DNA from: Pseudomonas sp. P8_229
Lineage (GTDB): Bacteria; Pseudomonadota; Gammaproteobacteria; Pseudomonadales; Pseudomonadaceae
Direction of reading: 5' to 3'
NCBI RefSeq assembly: GCF_034008635.1
Contig: NZ_CP125378.1
Span: forward strand, 4,154,501 to 4,218,500
DNA: 64,000 nt
Positions 39,944 to 48,738 of the stretch are shown in pieces. Below the pieces are notes generated by a model that ran no database searches, had not been told where the DNA came from, and was given only the letters and a program-made list of their open reading frames with translations. Each line of letters begins with the position of its first letter. The stretch's first letter is position 1. A program made the position numbers and the translations under genes.

Positions 39944-40351
39944 ATGCGCTCGCTAAAAGTCCTGATTCTTGAACCCAATCCGTTCCAGCTGATGGCGTTG
40001 CATCAGATGCTCAACGCCATCGGCATCTACGATGTGCTCACCGCGCCGACGCTGTCCTCGGCGCTGGTTTCCCTGGGCCATCGCGGCGCCGTGGATATTG
40101 CGATCTGCGATCCGCAGCTCAAAGGTGGCGACGGCATGGCACTGATTCGCCACCTTAGGGCTCAGCGTCAGGCGCGCGGGCTGATTCTGCTGGGACCGGT
40201 GGCGGCAGGCCTGCTGACCGATCTTGAGCATCTGCTGCTGGGACATGCGCCGATGTTGCTGGGACGCCTGCATACACCGGTCTCGGCAGTACTGATGAGA
40301 GGTCTGCTGGACGCCTATCTGGCTACGATGCGTGCGCCGGTCATCGCCTGA
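39944..40351 (+). CDS. Degenerate stand-alone receiver domain (RocR-receiver-like)
   Basis: 135-aa protein made of one response-regulator receiver fold and no output domain. The wording AVDIAICDPQLKGGDGMALI closely resembles the receiver of RocR/PvrR-type regulators. The phospho-acceptor Asp56 is kept. The acidic pair is reduced to Glu10 followed by Pro-Asn, the usual Thr/Ser position reads LLG (82-84), and the conserved Lys is Arg108. Phosphorylation is therefore doubtful. It lies 117 bp after the kinase-less sensor on the same strand. Confidence 0.75.
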   Translation: MRSLKVLILEPNPFQLMALHQMLNAIGIYDVLTAPTLSSALVSLGHRGAVDIAICDPQLKGGDGMALIRHLRAQRQARGLILLGPVAAGLLTDLEHLLLGHAPMLLGRLHTPVSAVLMRGLLDAYLATMRAPVIA

Positions 40352-40514
40352 ACAGCGCCGATGTTTTTCTGTCATCTTCAGCGTGCATGCTCTGACAGAC
40401 CGGTCACTGCTCAGGGAGGAGCCCGGTATTCAGAACTTTCTTCTCGGGCCGGTGGTCATTTATTGTGGACACGCCCCAGGCGCAATGTTTTCGGACTGTT
40501 GAGTGGAGATCGAG

Positions 40515-40796
40515 ATGGAAAGTATCAGTCTATTGCTCGGTGAGGCTCTGAGCCCGTATCAGGTGACGTTGACTCCTCGTGGCTCCCATGGCGAATGCCT
40601 GGTGACCTTGAGAAACGGCAACGGTGCCATCGTGGTGGAGCGCGAATTCAATCAAGCGCAGTTGACCGACAAACGTCTGCTGACAGATGTGGTCGACGGT
40701 TTGCACCGCGACGTCCTGATCGCCGAAGGGCGACTGGAACCCTGTGTGATCGCGGCCTTGCGCAATGCGGCGCTGGATAAGCGCGCGGCCCTGTAA
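40515..40796 (+). CDS. DUF3509 domain protein
   Basis: 93-aa protein resembling the small DUF3509 family found mainly in pseudomonads. Recognisable text is LTPRGSHGECLVTLRNGNG and VDGLHRDVLIAEGRLEPCVI. It has no membrane segment and no known function. ATG at 40515 has GGAG seven bases upstream. A perfect ECF-type -35 sequence GAACTT occurs at 40433-40438, but the matching -10 is poor (TCATT at 40456-40460). Confidence 0.75.
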   Translation: MESISLLLGEALSPYQVTLTPRGSHGECLVTLRNGNGAIVVEREFNQAQLTDKRLLTDVVDGLHRDVLIAEGRLEPCVIAALRNAALDKRAAL

Positions 40797-40816
40797 AGAT
40801 GAAATATTTTTTGTGG

Positions 40817-40844
40817 GAACCTTCCTGCATCCCCGTCAGTCAGA
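40817..40844 (+). promoter_or_regulatory. AlgU/sigma-E-like promoter upstream of a candidate small RNA
   Basis: GAACCT (40817-40822), 17-bp spacer, TCAGA (40840-40844). Each element differs by one base from the AlgU consensus GAACTT-N16/17-TCTGA. Transcription would start near 40850. Confidence 0.5.
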
Positions 40845-40849
40845 CCCCA

Positions 40850-40960
40850 TAACAGCAGGATCAAGCATTGTGCTCCGGTGCTTGTCGCTTGCTGCTACGG
40901 GTCTTTATGTAGACCGCGTTTAACCCCGAGTCGTCTCCCCACTTCTCGGGGTTTCTTTTT
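40850..40960 (+). ncRNA. Candidate structured small RNA
   Basis: About 110 nt with no ORF, starting after an ECF-type promoter and ending at a strong terminator. Three structures precede or form the end: an AGCAG/CTGCT outer stem enclosing an AAGCA/TGCTT hairpin with a CTCCGG loop, a GGTCT-TTATGT-AGACC hairpin, and the terminator with a C-rich loop TCGTCTCCCCACTT. C-rich loops of this kind often base-pair with ribosome-binding sites in Pseudomonas Hfq- or Rsm-related RNAs. I cannot match it to a named RNA. Confidence 0.55.
40922..40960 (+). terminator. Rho-independent terminator (candidate sRNA)
   Basis: AACCCCGAG (40922-40930) pairs perfectly with CTCGGGGTT (40945-40953), followed by TCTTTTT. 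It lacks a T-run in the minus direction, so it serves the plus strand. Confidence 0.9.
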
Positions 40961-40972
40961 GCCCGCAGTTCT

Positions 40973-41926
40973 TTACTGCGCGGTCTGTTGTTCGAAGAAT
41001 GTCCGCGCCTGTTCGAGATAATCGTTGCGCATGGCCGGGTCCAGCCAGTTGGCGTAGAGCTCGTTCAGATGCTCGTGGGGCAGGGTGCGCAGCAGTTGGT
41101 TGATCTCGCTGATGGCCTGTCTACCTTGAGGCGTATCGGAGCACCCGATGTATCCCGACAGGTATTTGCCCGTGCCTTGAATCGGAAAGAACACCAATTC
41201 ATCTTCGGCAATTTGCGCCTGGTGGGCCTGGTAGCGAATCTCTGGCCAATACCCCAAAACCACCTGAAGACGGCCCAGGCGCTGCATCGACAGCAGGCTG
41301 CTGAGTGCATCGTTGCCGTAATGCGGCGTCAGCGCACCGTCGGGTGCCTGTTGCAGCAGACCATCGACAAACTCACCGTAACTGCGCTCGGCCACGACCC
41401 CGACCTTTTGCTCGGCGTTGGCCAAAAAGGCCGCCAGATCGACCTCGCCGTCGACCACGTAGGGCTCCAGCACTGCGCGATCTTTCTGACGCACCACCAG
41501 TCCATTGCTGACGGCGCGGAACGCCGGAATGGAAAAAACGATCCATTGTGTGCGCTCTTTGCTCCAGATCAGTGACGGGTCGCAGGTGAACGAGGTGTCA
41601 TGCATCATCTGCATGCCCCGGGCGCGGTTGACTCGCATCAGCGTGTGTTCGTATTGCGGCATGCCGGCGATCAGCATCGGCAACAGTTGATCGATCACGC
41701 CCAGACCCTTTTTCGGGCCTTCGAAGATGGTCAGGGGCGGCAGATCGCGCATTAACCAGACCAGCGTGGGTTTGGCCTGGGCCCAGGCCGGCAGGGCCAG
41801 CAGAAACAACAAGCCGAACAGCCGCCACGTCCACCAGTGGTGGGCGCGGTTGGCGTCCGATGTCTGCCGATGTTTCAGCTTAAATGGCTCCGTCTGCGCG
41901 CAAGCGGGCGATCTGCTGTTCGTCAT
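40973..41926 (-). CDS. Periplasmic solute-binding-like protein (TIGR02285-type)
   Basis: 317 aa from ATG 41926. After a hydrophobic signal (LFGLLFLLALPAWAQA) the mature part is a periplasmic-binding type 3 fold, with MRDLPPLTIFEGPKKGLGVIDQL and IGCSDTPQGRQAISEINQLL. No transporter genes adjoin it. The start is uncertain: ATG 41926 lies 47 bp inside the upstream CoA-transferase gene, lacks a good ribosome-binding site and puts about 30 polar residues before the signal. A non-ATG start closer to the signal is likely. Confidence 0.75.
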   Translation of the reverse strand: MTNSRSPACAQTEPFKLKHRQTSDANRAHHWWTWRLFGLLFLLALPAWAQAKPTLVWLMRDLPPLTIFEGPKKGLGVIDQLLPMLIAGMPQYEHTLMRVNRARGMQMMHDTSFTCDPSLIWSKERTQWIVFSIPAFRAVSNGLVVRQKDRAVLEPYVVDGEVDLAAFLANAEQKVGVVAERSYGEFVDGLLQQAPDGALTPHYGNDALSSLLSMQRLGRLQVVLGYWPEIRYQAHQAQIAEDELVFFPIQGTGKYLSGYIGCSDTPQGRQAISEINQLLRTLPHEHLNELYANWLDPAMRNDYLEQARTFFEQQTAQ

Positions 41927-43079
41927 AGCCAAGATCGTGGAGTACCTGCGCATTGTGTTCACCGAGTTGCGGCCCGACCCATTCGGAAGTACCCGGTGTA
42001 TCAGAGAGTTTCGGCACAATGCCCGGCATCTTGAAAGGCTTGCCGTCCGGCAGTTTGGCCTGCAGGAACATCTCCCGCGCCAGGTACTGCGGATCGCTGA
42101 ACATGTCCTCGGCGCTGAAGATCCGGCTGGCCGGCACCTGAGCCTGATTGAGCAGGTCGAGCACGCTTTGCAGCGGCAGCGAATTGACCCAGCGGTCGAT
42201 CACCCCATACAACTCGTCACGGCGGGTATCGCGCCCGTCGTTGCTCGCCAGCGCCGGGTCGTTGGCCAGATCCTCGCGGCCGATGATCAGCATGAAGCGC
42301 TTGAAAATCGCGTCGCCATTGGCGCCAATCTGCACATGCTTGCCGTCGGCGCTGGTGTGGATCGATGACGGCGTGATCCCCGGCATGATATTGCCGGTGC
42401 GCTCGCGGATGAAACCGAACACGTCGAACTCCGGCACCATGCTTTCCATCATGGCGAAAATCGCCTCGTACAGCGCCACATCGACGACCTGGCCGAGACC
42501 GCCATTCACCTCGCGATGACGCAAGGCCATCAGCGCACCGATCACACCCCAAAGCGCTGCTATCGAGTCGCCGATGGAAATCCCGGTACGTACCGGTGGC
42601 CGGTCTTCGAAACCGGTGATGTAGCGCAAGCCGCCCATGGACTCGCCAACCGCGCCGAAGCCCGGTTGATCCTTCATCGGCCCGGTCTGGCCGAAACCCG
42701 AGAGGCGCACCATCACCAGTTTCGGGTTCAGCGCGTGCAGGGTTTCCCAGCTCAGCCCGAGTTTTTCCAGCACGCCGGGACGAAAGTTCTCGATCAGGAT
42801 GTCGGCTTCGCCGAGCAGCTTTTTCAGGATCGCCAGACCATCGGGGTGCTTGAGGTTCAGCGTCAGCGACTTTTTGTTGCGCGCCTGAACGAACCACCAC
42901 AGCGAGGTGCCTTCATACAATTTGCGCCACTTGCGCAGCGGATCGCCGCCGTCGGGCGATTCGATCTTGATCACTTCAGCGCCGAACTCGCCGCAAATGC
43001 GCGACGCAAACGGCCCGGCAATCAACGTACCCAATTCAATGACTTTCACACCGCTGAGCGGTTTGTTGGCGAACGGCAT
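41880..43079 (-). CDS. CaiB/BaiF family CoA transferase
   Basis: 399-aa class III CoA transferase that moves CoA between carboxylic acids. It begins LSGVKVIELGTLIAGPFASR, carries the conserved KSLTLNLKHPDG and ENFRPGVLEKLG blocks, and has the catalytic aspartate in ISIGDSIAALWG. The substrate is not predictable, since no pathway partner is adjacent. AGGATT lies six bases upstream of the ATG. Its 3' end overlaps the start of the solute-binding gene, suggesting they share a transcript. Confidence 0.88.
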   Translation of the reverse strand: MPFANKPLSGVKVIELGTLIAGPFASRICGEFGAEVIKIESPDGGDPLRKWRKLYEGTSLWWFVQARNKKSLTLNLKHPDGLAILKKLLGEADILIENFRPGVLEKLGLSWETLHALNPKLVMVRLSGFGQTGPMKDQPGFGAVGESMGGLRYITGFEDRPPVRTGISIGDSIAALWGVIGALMALRHREVNGGLGQVVDVALYEAIFAMMESMVPEFDVFGFIRERTGNIMPGITPSSIHTSADGKHVQIGANGDAIFKRFMLIIGREDLANDPALASNDGRDTRRDELYGVIDRWVNSLPLQSVLDLLNQAQVPASRIFSAEDMFSDPQYLAREMFLQAKLPDGKPFKMPGIVPKLSDTPGTSEWVGPQLGEHNAQVLHDLGYDEQQIARLRADGAI

Positions 43080-43225
43080 ACTGAATCCTGTAGGACAAGG
43101 CTGAGCGGATACAGCGTTTTAACATAGCCGGCTGTCAGACGCCGCAGGTTGATCGCCATCAATTCGATGATTGCCTACCGCTTCGGTTAGACTTGCCGAC
43201 TTTCCTCGTATCAAGAAGCCCGTTC

Positions 43226-43768
43226 ATGGCCCAGCCGTCCACTACCTACAAGTTTGAACTGAACCTCACCGACCTCGACCGCAGTGTCTACGAGAGCGTC
43301 AAGCAGACCATCGCCCGTCACCCTTCGGAAACCGAAGAGCGCATGACCGTGCGCCTGCTGGCCTACGCGCTCTGGTACAACGAGCAGTTGTCGTTTGGCC
43401 GTGGTCTGTCAGACGTGGATGAGCCAGCGCTGTGGGAAAAGAGCCTGGATGACCGTGTTCTGCACTGGATCGAAGTCGGCCAGCCAGACGCCGATCGCCT
43501 GACCTGGTGCTCGCGCCGTACCGAGCGCACCAGCCTGCTGGCCTACGGCAGCCTGCGCGTCTGGGAAACCAAAGTGATCCCGGCGATCAAGAACCTGAAA
43601 AACGTCAACATCGCTGCGGTCCCGCAAGAAGTGCTGGAGACCCTGGCCAAGGACATGCCTCGCGTTATCAAGTGGGACGTGATGATCAGCGAAGGGACGA
43701 TTTTCGTGACCGACGACCGTGGTCAGCACGAAGTCCAGTTGCAATGGCTGCAAGGCGAACGCGGCTGA
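43226..43768 (+). CDS. yaeQ: YaeQ family protein
   Basis: 180-aa protein of the YaeQ family (PD-(D/E)XK nuclease-like fold in E. coli structures), without a firm biochemical role. Family blocks are TYKFELNLTDLDRSVYE, ETEERMTVRLLAYALWYNE and the terminal VTDDRGQHEVQLQWLQGER. ATG at 43226 was preferred to 43193 because the homologues start at MAQPSTTYKF-like sequence. It precedes recJ by 54 bp, an order kept in P. aeruginosa from memory. Confidence 0.9.
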   Translation: MAQPSTTYKFELNLTDLDRSVYESVKQTIARHPSETEERMTVRLLAYALWYNEQLSFGRGLSDVDEPALWEKSLDDRVLHWIEVGQPDADRLTWCSRRTERTSLLAYGSLRVWETKVIPAIKNLKNVNIAAVPQEVLETLAKDMPRVIKWDVMISEGTIFVTDDRGQHEVQLQWLQGERG

Positions 43769-43822
43769 TCCTGCATCGCCACTGATTAATCCCACGTATT
43801 CAAGAGAAGTTTCCGTTACCCC

Positions 43823-45532
43823 ATGCGTATTGATCCTCGACCGTTGCCTGCCACTCTGCCGTTTCTCGGTGACCTGCCACCGCTGTTGACCCGTTTGTAC
43901 GCGGCGCGGGGCGTGCAGTCCGAGGCGGAGCTGGATAAAAGCCTGGCGCGGTTGATTCCGTTCCAGCAGCTCAAGGGCATCGATGCGGCGGTGGATCTGC
44001 TGGTGACGGCGCTGGAGCAGCGTCAGCGGATTCTGATCGTCGGCGACTTCGATGCGGACGGCGCGACGGCCAGTACGGTGGGTATGCTCGGTCTACGTTT
44101 GCTCGGTGCGGCGCATGTCGACTATCTGGTGCCGAACCGCTTCGAATATGGCTACGGCCTGACCCCGGAAATCGTCGAGGTGGCGCTGACCCGCGAGCCG
44201 CAGTTGTTGATCACCGTCGACAACGGCATCTCCAGCGTTGAAGGCGTGGCTGCGGCGAAAAAGGCCGGGCTCAAGGTGTTGATCACCGACCACCACTTGC
44301 CCGGCGATGAGCTGCCGCTGGCCGATGCGCTGGTCAACCCGAACCAGCCTGGCTGCGACTTCCCGAGCAAGGCGTTGGCCGGGGTCGGGGTGATTTTCTA
44401 CGTGCTGATGGCCTTGCGCGCCCGCCTGCGCAGCCTTGGCTGGTACGAGAGCAAACCGCAACCGAACATTGGCGAGCTGCTCGACCTGGTGGCGCTGGGC
44501 AGCGTCGCTGACGTGGTGCCGCTGGACGCCAACAACCGGATCCTGGTGCATCAGGGCCTGGAGCGGATCCGCGCCGGGCGTGCACGGCCGGGGATCAAGG
44601 CGATTCTCGAAGTCGCCAAGCGTGACGCGGCGCGTATCACTTCCACGGATCTGGGCTTTATCGTCGGCCCGCGCCTGAATGCGGCGGGGCGCCTCGACGA
44701 CATGAGCCTGGGGATCGAATGCCTGCTCACCGCCGACGCCAATCTGGCGCGGGAAATGGCCGCGCAACTGGACGGCATGAACCAGGATCGCAAATCCATC
44801 GAGCAGGGCATGCAGCGCGAAGCGTTGGCCCAGCTCAAGGACTTGCCAGTGGAATCGATGCCGTTCGGCCTGTGTCTGTTCGATCCCGAGTGGCACCAGG
44901 GTGTCATCGGCATTCTCGCGTCACGGATGAAAGAGCGTTATTTCCGCCCGACCATCGCGTTCGCCGATGCCGGTGACGGCCTGCTCAAAGGCTCGGGGCG
45001 CTCGGTGCAGGGTTTCCACATTCGCGATGCCCTGAGCGTGGTGGCGGCGCAGCATCCGAACCTGATTGCCAAATACGGTGGTCACGCCATGGCGGCCGGC
45101 CTGACCTTGGCGCAAGAGAATTTTCCGCTGTTCGCCGAGGCTTTTGATGCCGAAGTGCGTCGCCAGCTTCGTGAAGAAGACCTGACCGGGCGCATGCTGT
45201 CGGATGGCACCTTGGCGGTCGAGGAATTCCACCTCGAACTGGCCCGCGCCCTGCGTCACGCCGGGCCTTGGGGCCAGCACTTTCCGGAGCCGCTGTTCCA
45301 TGGCGTGTTCCAGTTGGTCGAGCAGCGGGTGGTCGGCGAGCGGCACCTGAAAGTGGTGCTGAAAAGCGAGTGCGGTTCGGTGAAACTCGACGGAATTGCC
45401 TTTGGTATCGACCGCGATGTCTGGCCGAATCCGACGATTCAATGGGTTGAACTGGCCTACAAACTCGACGTCAACGAGTTTCGGGGCAACGAGACGGTAC
45501 AACTGATGATTGCCCACATCGAACCGCGTTGA
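43823..45532 (+). CDS. recJ: Single-stranded-DNA-specific exonuclease RecJ
   Basis: 5'-3' exonuclease of RecFOR recombination, base excision and mismatch repair. The 569-aa protein has DHH-family motifs VGDFDADGATAS (near 75), TVDNGISS and ITDHHLPGDELPLADALVNP, with the DHHA1 domain ending in GGHAMAAGLTL. Length is normal. The ribosome-binding site (AGAGAAG) is rather distant from the ATG. A REP pair follows. Confidence 0.96.
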   Translation: MRIDPRPLPATLPFLGDLPPLLTRLYAARGVQSEAELDKSLARLIPFQQLKGIDAAVDLLVTALEQRQRILIVGDFDADGATASTVGMLGLRLLGAAHVDYLVPNRFEYGYGLTPEIVEVALTREPQLLITVDNGISSVEGVAAAKKAGLKVLITDHHLPGDELPLADALVNPNQPGCDFPSKALAGVGVIFYVLMALRARLRSLGWYESKPQPNIGELLDLVALGSVADVVPLDANNRILVHQGLERIRAGRARPGIKAILEVAKRDAARITSTDLGFIVGPRLNAAGRLDDMSLGIECLLTADANLAREMAAQLDGMNQDRKSIEQGMQREALAQLKDLPVESMPFGLCLFDPEWHQGVIGILASRMKERYFRPTIAFADAGDGLLKGSGRSVQGFHIRDALSVVAAQHPNLIAKYGGHAMAAGLTLAQENFPLFAEAFDAEVRRQLREEDLTGRMLSDGTLAVEEFHLELARALRHAGPWGQHFPEPLFHGVFQLVEQRVVGERHLKVVLKSECGSVKLDGIAFGIDRDVWPNPTIQWVELAYKLDVNEFRGNETVQLMIAHIEPR

Positions 45533-45537
45533 CGCCA

Positions 45538-45600
45538 TTCGCGAGCAAGCCCGCTCCCACAGGTACGGTGTTGCCCTTGTGTGGGGCTTGCTCGCGAAGG
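45538..45600. repeat. Inverted REP pair, one arm shortened
   Basis: TTCGCGAGCAAGCCCGCTCC faces GTGGGGCTTGCTCGCGAA, which lacks the GAGC segment of the full core. Confidence 0.75.
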
Positions 45601-45797
45601 CGGTCTTTCACACACAGAATTACTCTGAACCCTGCCTCATCCCCAGTTGTCGACTAGGCTCTAAGCACTGCTTGATTGGCCTTGTGACGTCTTGTCGAAT
45701 GTTTTGCCCGCGGGGGCGGGTGCTGCGCCTTTTCCTGTCACTCGTCGACTTTTCAAACAGAACCCTGGAGCCTGCCCACTGATTTGAGAGGTGCCCC

Positions 45798-46904
45798 ATG
45801 AGTCTGCTGCTCGAACCCTTTACCCTTCGCCAACTGACCCTGCCCAATCGCATCGCCGTCTCGCCGATGTGCCAGTACTCCAGCGTCGACGGTCTGGCCA
45901 ACGACTGGCATCTGGTGCACCTGGGCAGCCGTGCGGTGGGCGGCGCCGGCCTGGTTTTCACCGAGGCTACGGCGGTCACGGCCGACGGGCGGATCACCGC
46001 CGAAGACCTCGGTTTATGGAATGACGAACAGATCGAACCGCTGCAACGCATCACCCGTTTCATCACCGCCCAGGGCGCTGTCGCCGGCATTCAACTGGCC
46101 CACGCCGGGCGCAAGGCCAGCACCCATCGGCCTTGGCTCGGCAAACATGGCAGCGTCAAGTTGGACGATGGCGGCTGGACCCCGGTCGGGCCGTCGCCGA
46201 TTGCTTTCGACCCGCAACACACTCAACCGAAACAACTCGATGAAGGGCAGATCGGCGAAGTCATTCAGGCATTTGTCGATGCCGCACAACGCGCACTGAA
46301 GGCGGGTTTCAGTGTGGTTGAGGTGCACGCGGCGCATGGCTATCTGTTGCATCAGTTTCTTTCGCCGCTGAGCAATCAGCGCCGCGATCAATACGGTGGC
46401 TCGTTTGAAAACCGCATTCGGCTGGTGCTGCAAGTCACCGAAGCCGTTCGTGAGGTCTGGCCGGAGGAATTACCGGTGTTCGTCCGGGTGTCGGCCACCG
46501 ACTGGGTTGAAGACGGCTGGAACCCGGATGAAACCGTGGAGCTGGCGCGCCGCCTCAAGGCACTGGGAGCGGATCTGATAGACGTCTCCTCCGGTGGTAC
46601 CGCCGCCAACGCCGAGATTCCTGTGGGGCCGGGTTATCAGACGCGCTTCGCCGAACGGGTGCGCAAGGAATCAGGCATCGCCACCGGCACCGTCGGCATG
46701 ATTACCGAGCCGGCGCAGGCCGAGCACATTCTGCGCACCTGCCAGGCCGACATCATCTTCCTCGCCCGTGAACTGCTACGCGACCCGTACTGGCCGCTGC
46801 ACGCCGACGATGATCTGGGCGGGCGCAAAGCGGTGTGGCCGGCGCAGTATCAGCGCGCGACTCATCGGGATCAGCCGATTCATGAGTCTGATTTGCGCGA
46901 TTGA
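45798..46904 (+). CDS. Old Yellow Enzyme family ene-reductase (XenA/YqjM-like)
   Basis: 368-aa FMN-dependent NAD(P)H:flavin oxidoreductase predicted to reduce activated C=C bonds or nitro groups in the cytoplasm. It has the thermophilic-like (YqjM/XenA) signatures: Cys25 and Tyr27 in SPMCQYSS, substrate-binding QLAHAGRKAS, and HAAHGYLLHQFLSPLSNQR. It lies between recJ and opgD, with GAGAGG before the ATG. The physiological substrate is unknown. Confidence 0.9.
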   Translation: MSLLLEPFTLRQLTLPNRIAVSPMCQYSSVDGLANDWHLVHLGSRAVGGAGLVFTEATAVTADGRITAEDLGLWNDEQIEPLQRITRFITAQGAVAGIQLAHAGRKASTHRPWLGKHGSVKLDDGGWTPVGPSPIAFDPQHTQPKQLDEGQIGEVIQAFVDAAQRALKAGFSVVEVHAAHGYLLHQFLSPLSNQRRDQYGGSFENRIRLVLQVTEAVREVWPEELPVFVRVSATDWVEDGWNPDETVELARRLKALGADLIDVSSGGTAANAEIPVGPGYQTRFAERVRKESGIATGTVGMITEPAQAEHILRTCQADIIFLARELLRDPYWPLHADDDLGGRKAVWPAQYQRATHRDQPIHESDLRD

Positions 46905-46923
46905 ATCGGTTGCGGTAAAGCAA

Positions 46924-46954
46924 AAAGCCCCGGTCAGTGATGGCCGGGGCTTTG
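46924..46954 (+). terminator. Rho-independent terminator after the ene-reductase gene
   Basis: AAAGCCCCGG (46924-46933) pairs with CCGGGGCTTT (46944-46953), then TTGTTTTG-type tail. Confidence 0.85.
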
Positions 46955-46989
46955 TTTTGTCTGCTGAATGTTGTTTTGCCTGGGGCCTC

Positions 46990-47083
46990 CTTCGCGAGCA
47001 GGCTCGCTCCCATATTGGATCATGCCGGTCATGACTTTTGTGATCGGCCGAGATCAACTGTGGGAGCGAGCCTGCTCGCGAAG
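46990..47083. repeat. Inverted REP pair
   Basis: CTTCGCGAGCAGGCTCGCTC mirrors GAGCGAGCCTGCTCGCGAAG between the convergent ene-reductase and opgD genes. The core is the CGAGCCTGCTCGCGAA variant. Confidence 0.85.
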
Positions 47084-47109
47084 AGGCCCGCCCAAACGCT
47101 AGAGAACCC

Positions 47110-48738
47110 TCAAGGGTACTTACGCTTATCCGGCGCCGGCGGGAAGTACTGATACAACCAGGTCTCACTCAACGTGCGATCGTTGGTGCGGATAAACAAC
47201 CGCAGCTCCACCGGCTCAACGCTGTCATTGGTCGGATACCAGTCGAACAGGATCCGGTGACCCTTGATGTCATCGAGCACCAGCACGCTGAAGTCCTGCA
47301 CCTTGCCATTGGAGCAAGTGACCACCGGTTCGATCCCGGTGCCCTGCGGCAGGCGATCCAGGCCGCCACCGGTGAAGTCCACGGCAAAGCGACGGGCCCA
47401 GACCGGCGGGTAATGTTCGCCCGGTGCCCAGCCTTCGACGAATCCACCCATGCCTGAACGAGTCGCGTGCACCCGCGCCAGCGGCGTGCCGACCGGCGGC
47501 AGCGCACTCCAGTAGAGCTTGTAGCCGTAGTTCAGCGAGTCGCCGGCGGCCACTGGTTTTTTCGGCGTCCAGAACGCGACGATGTTGTCGAGGGTCTCGC
47601 CGGTGGTTGGAATTTCCAGCAGATCGATGGAGCCCTCGCCCCACGCGGTGGTCGGTTCGACCCACAGGCTCGGGCGCTTGCTGTACCAGTCGACGGTGTC
47701 CTGATAGTTGGCAAACTCGTGGTCGGTCTGCACCAGACCGAAGCCCTTCGGATCGGTGTCGGCGAATGCGTTGAACTGCAGGGTCGCCGGGTTGTTCAGC
47801 GGGCGGCAGATCCACTCACCGTTACCACGCCACATCGCCAGGCGATCGGAGTCGTGGATCTGCGGGTGAATGGTGTCGCACATGCGGCGTTCGTGGGTGC
47901 CGCAGCTGAACATGCTGGTCATCGGCGCGATGCCCAGTTGTTCGATGGCGGTTCGCGCGTTGATGTGGGCGTCGATCTCCATCACCACGCGCTCGGCCTG
48001 GCAATCGATGTCGAAGCGGTACGCACCGGTGGCGCTCGGCGAGTCGAGCAGCGCATAGACCACAAAGCGGGTGGCGTTCTGCTCCGGAGTTTCGAACCAG
48101 AACTTGGTGAAGTCAGGGAACTCTTCGCGCTTTTTCGCGTAGGTGTCGACGGCCAGGCCGCGAGCGGAGAGGCCATATTGGCCAGTCGCATCCACTGCAC
48201 GGAAATAACTGGCACCGAGGAAAGACACTACGTCATGGCGATCCAGTTCCGGCGCCTTGAACAGCTTGAAGCCGGCAAACCCCAGGTCGCCCTTGAGCTG
48301 CTGGGTATCGACCGAGGTGTTCTCGTAATTGAACAGCGTCGGGCGGAAATGCACCTCGCGCGCGGTGCGGGTCTTCGGATCGACGCTGTACATGCGCACC
48401 GGCTGGCGGAAACCCATGCCGACGTGGAAGAACTGCACGTCCAGCTGACCCTTGTTCTCTTTCCACAGCGAATGATCGCCGTCGTAGCGGATCGCGTTGA
48501 AATTCTGCGGGGTCATGGTCGCCAGAGTCGGCGGCAGCACCTGTTTGGTGTCCTGATAAGCCGAGCCGGCCAGTTGCTTGGCCTGGCGCTTGAGCGCTTC
48601 GAAGTCGAAGGCCTGCGCTTCACCGTCGGCGGCACCGCCAGAGGCGGCCCAGGCGCGCGCGGCGAGCAGGCCTGAGGCGGAAAGGCCGGTGTAAGCCGCA
48701 ATGGCCATGGACGCTTTGAGCAAATTCCTGCGGTGCAT
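47110..48738 (-). CDS. opgD: Periplasmic glucan biosynthesis protein OpgD (MdoD)
   Basis: 542-aa member of the OpgG/OpgD family, which controls the backbone of osmoregulated periplasmic glucans. The twin-arginine signal [14 protein letters not shown] at residues 3-16 shows Tat export, the feature that separates OpgD from OpgG. The core holds [30 protein letters not shown] and the C-terminal [18 protein letters not shown] at 48738 precedes the Tat motif. The frame extends 14 codons upstream but without a better start. No opgH adjoins it. Confidence 0.92.
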   Translation of the reverse strand: MHRRNLLKASMAIAAYTGLSASGLLAARAWAASGGAADGEAQAFDFEALKRQAKQLAGSAYQDTKQVLPPTLATMTPQNFNAIRYDGDHSLWKENKGQLDVQFFHVGMGFRQPVRMYSVDPKTRTAREVHFRPTLFNYENTSVDTQQLKGDLGFAGFKLFKAPELDRHDVVSFLGASYFRAVDATGQYGLSARGLAVDTYAKKREEFPDFTKFWFETPEQNATRFVVYALLDSPSATGAYRFDIDCQAERVVMEIDAHINARTAIEQLGIAPMTSMFSCGTHERRMCDTIHPQIHDSDRLAMWRGNGEWICRPLNNPATLQFNAFADTDPKGFGLVQTDHEFANYQDTVDWYSKRPSLWVEPTTAWGEGSIDLLEIPTTGETLDNIVAFWTPKKPVAAGDSLNYGYKLYWSALPPVGTPLARVHATRSGMGGFVEGWAPGEHYPPVWARRFAVDFTGGGLDRLPQGTGIEPVVTCSNGKVQDFSVLVLDDIKGHRILFDWYPTNDSVEPVELRLFIRTNDRTLSETWLYQYFPPAPDKRKYP

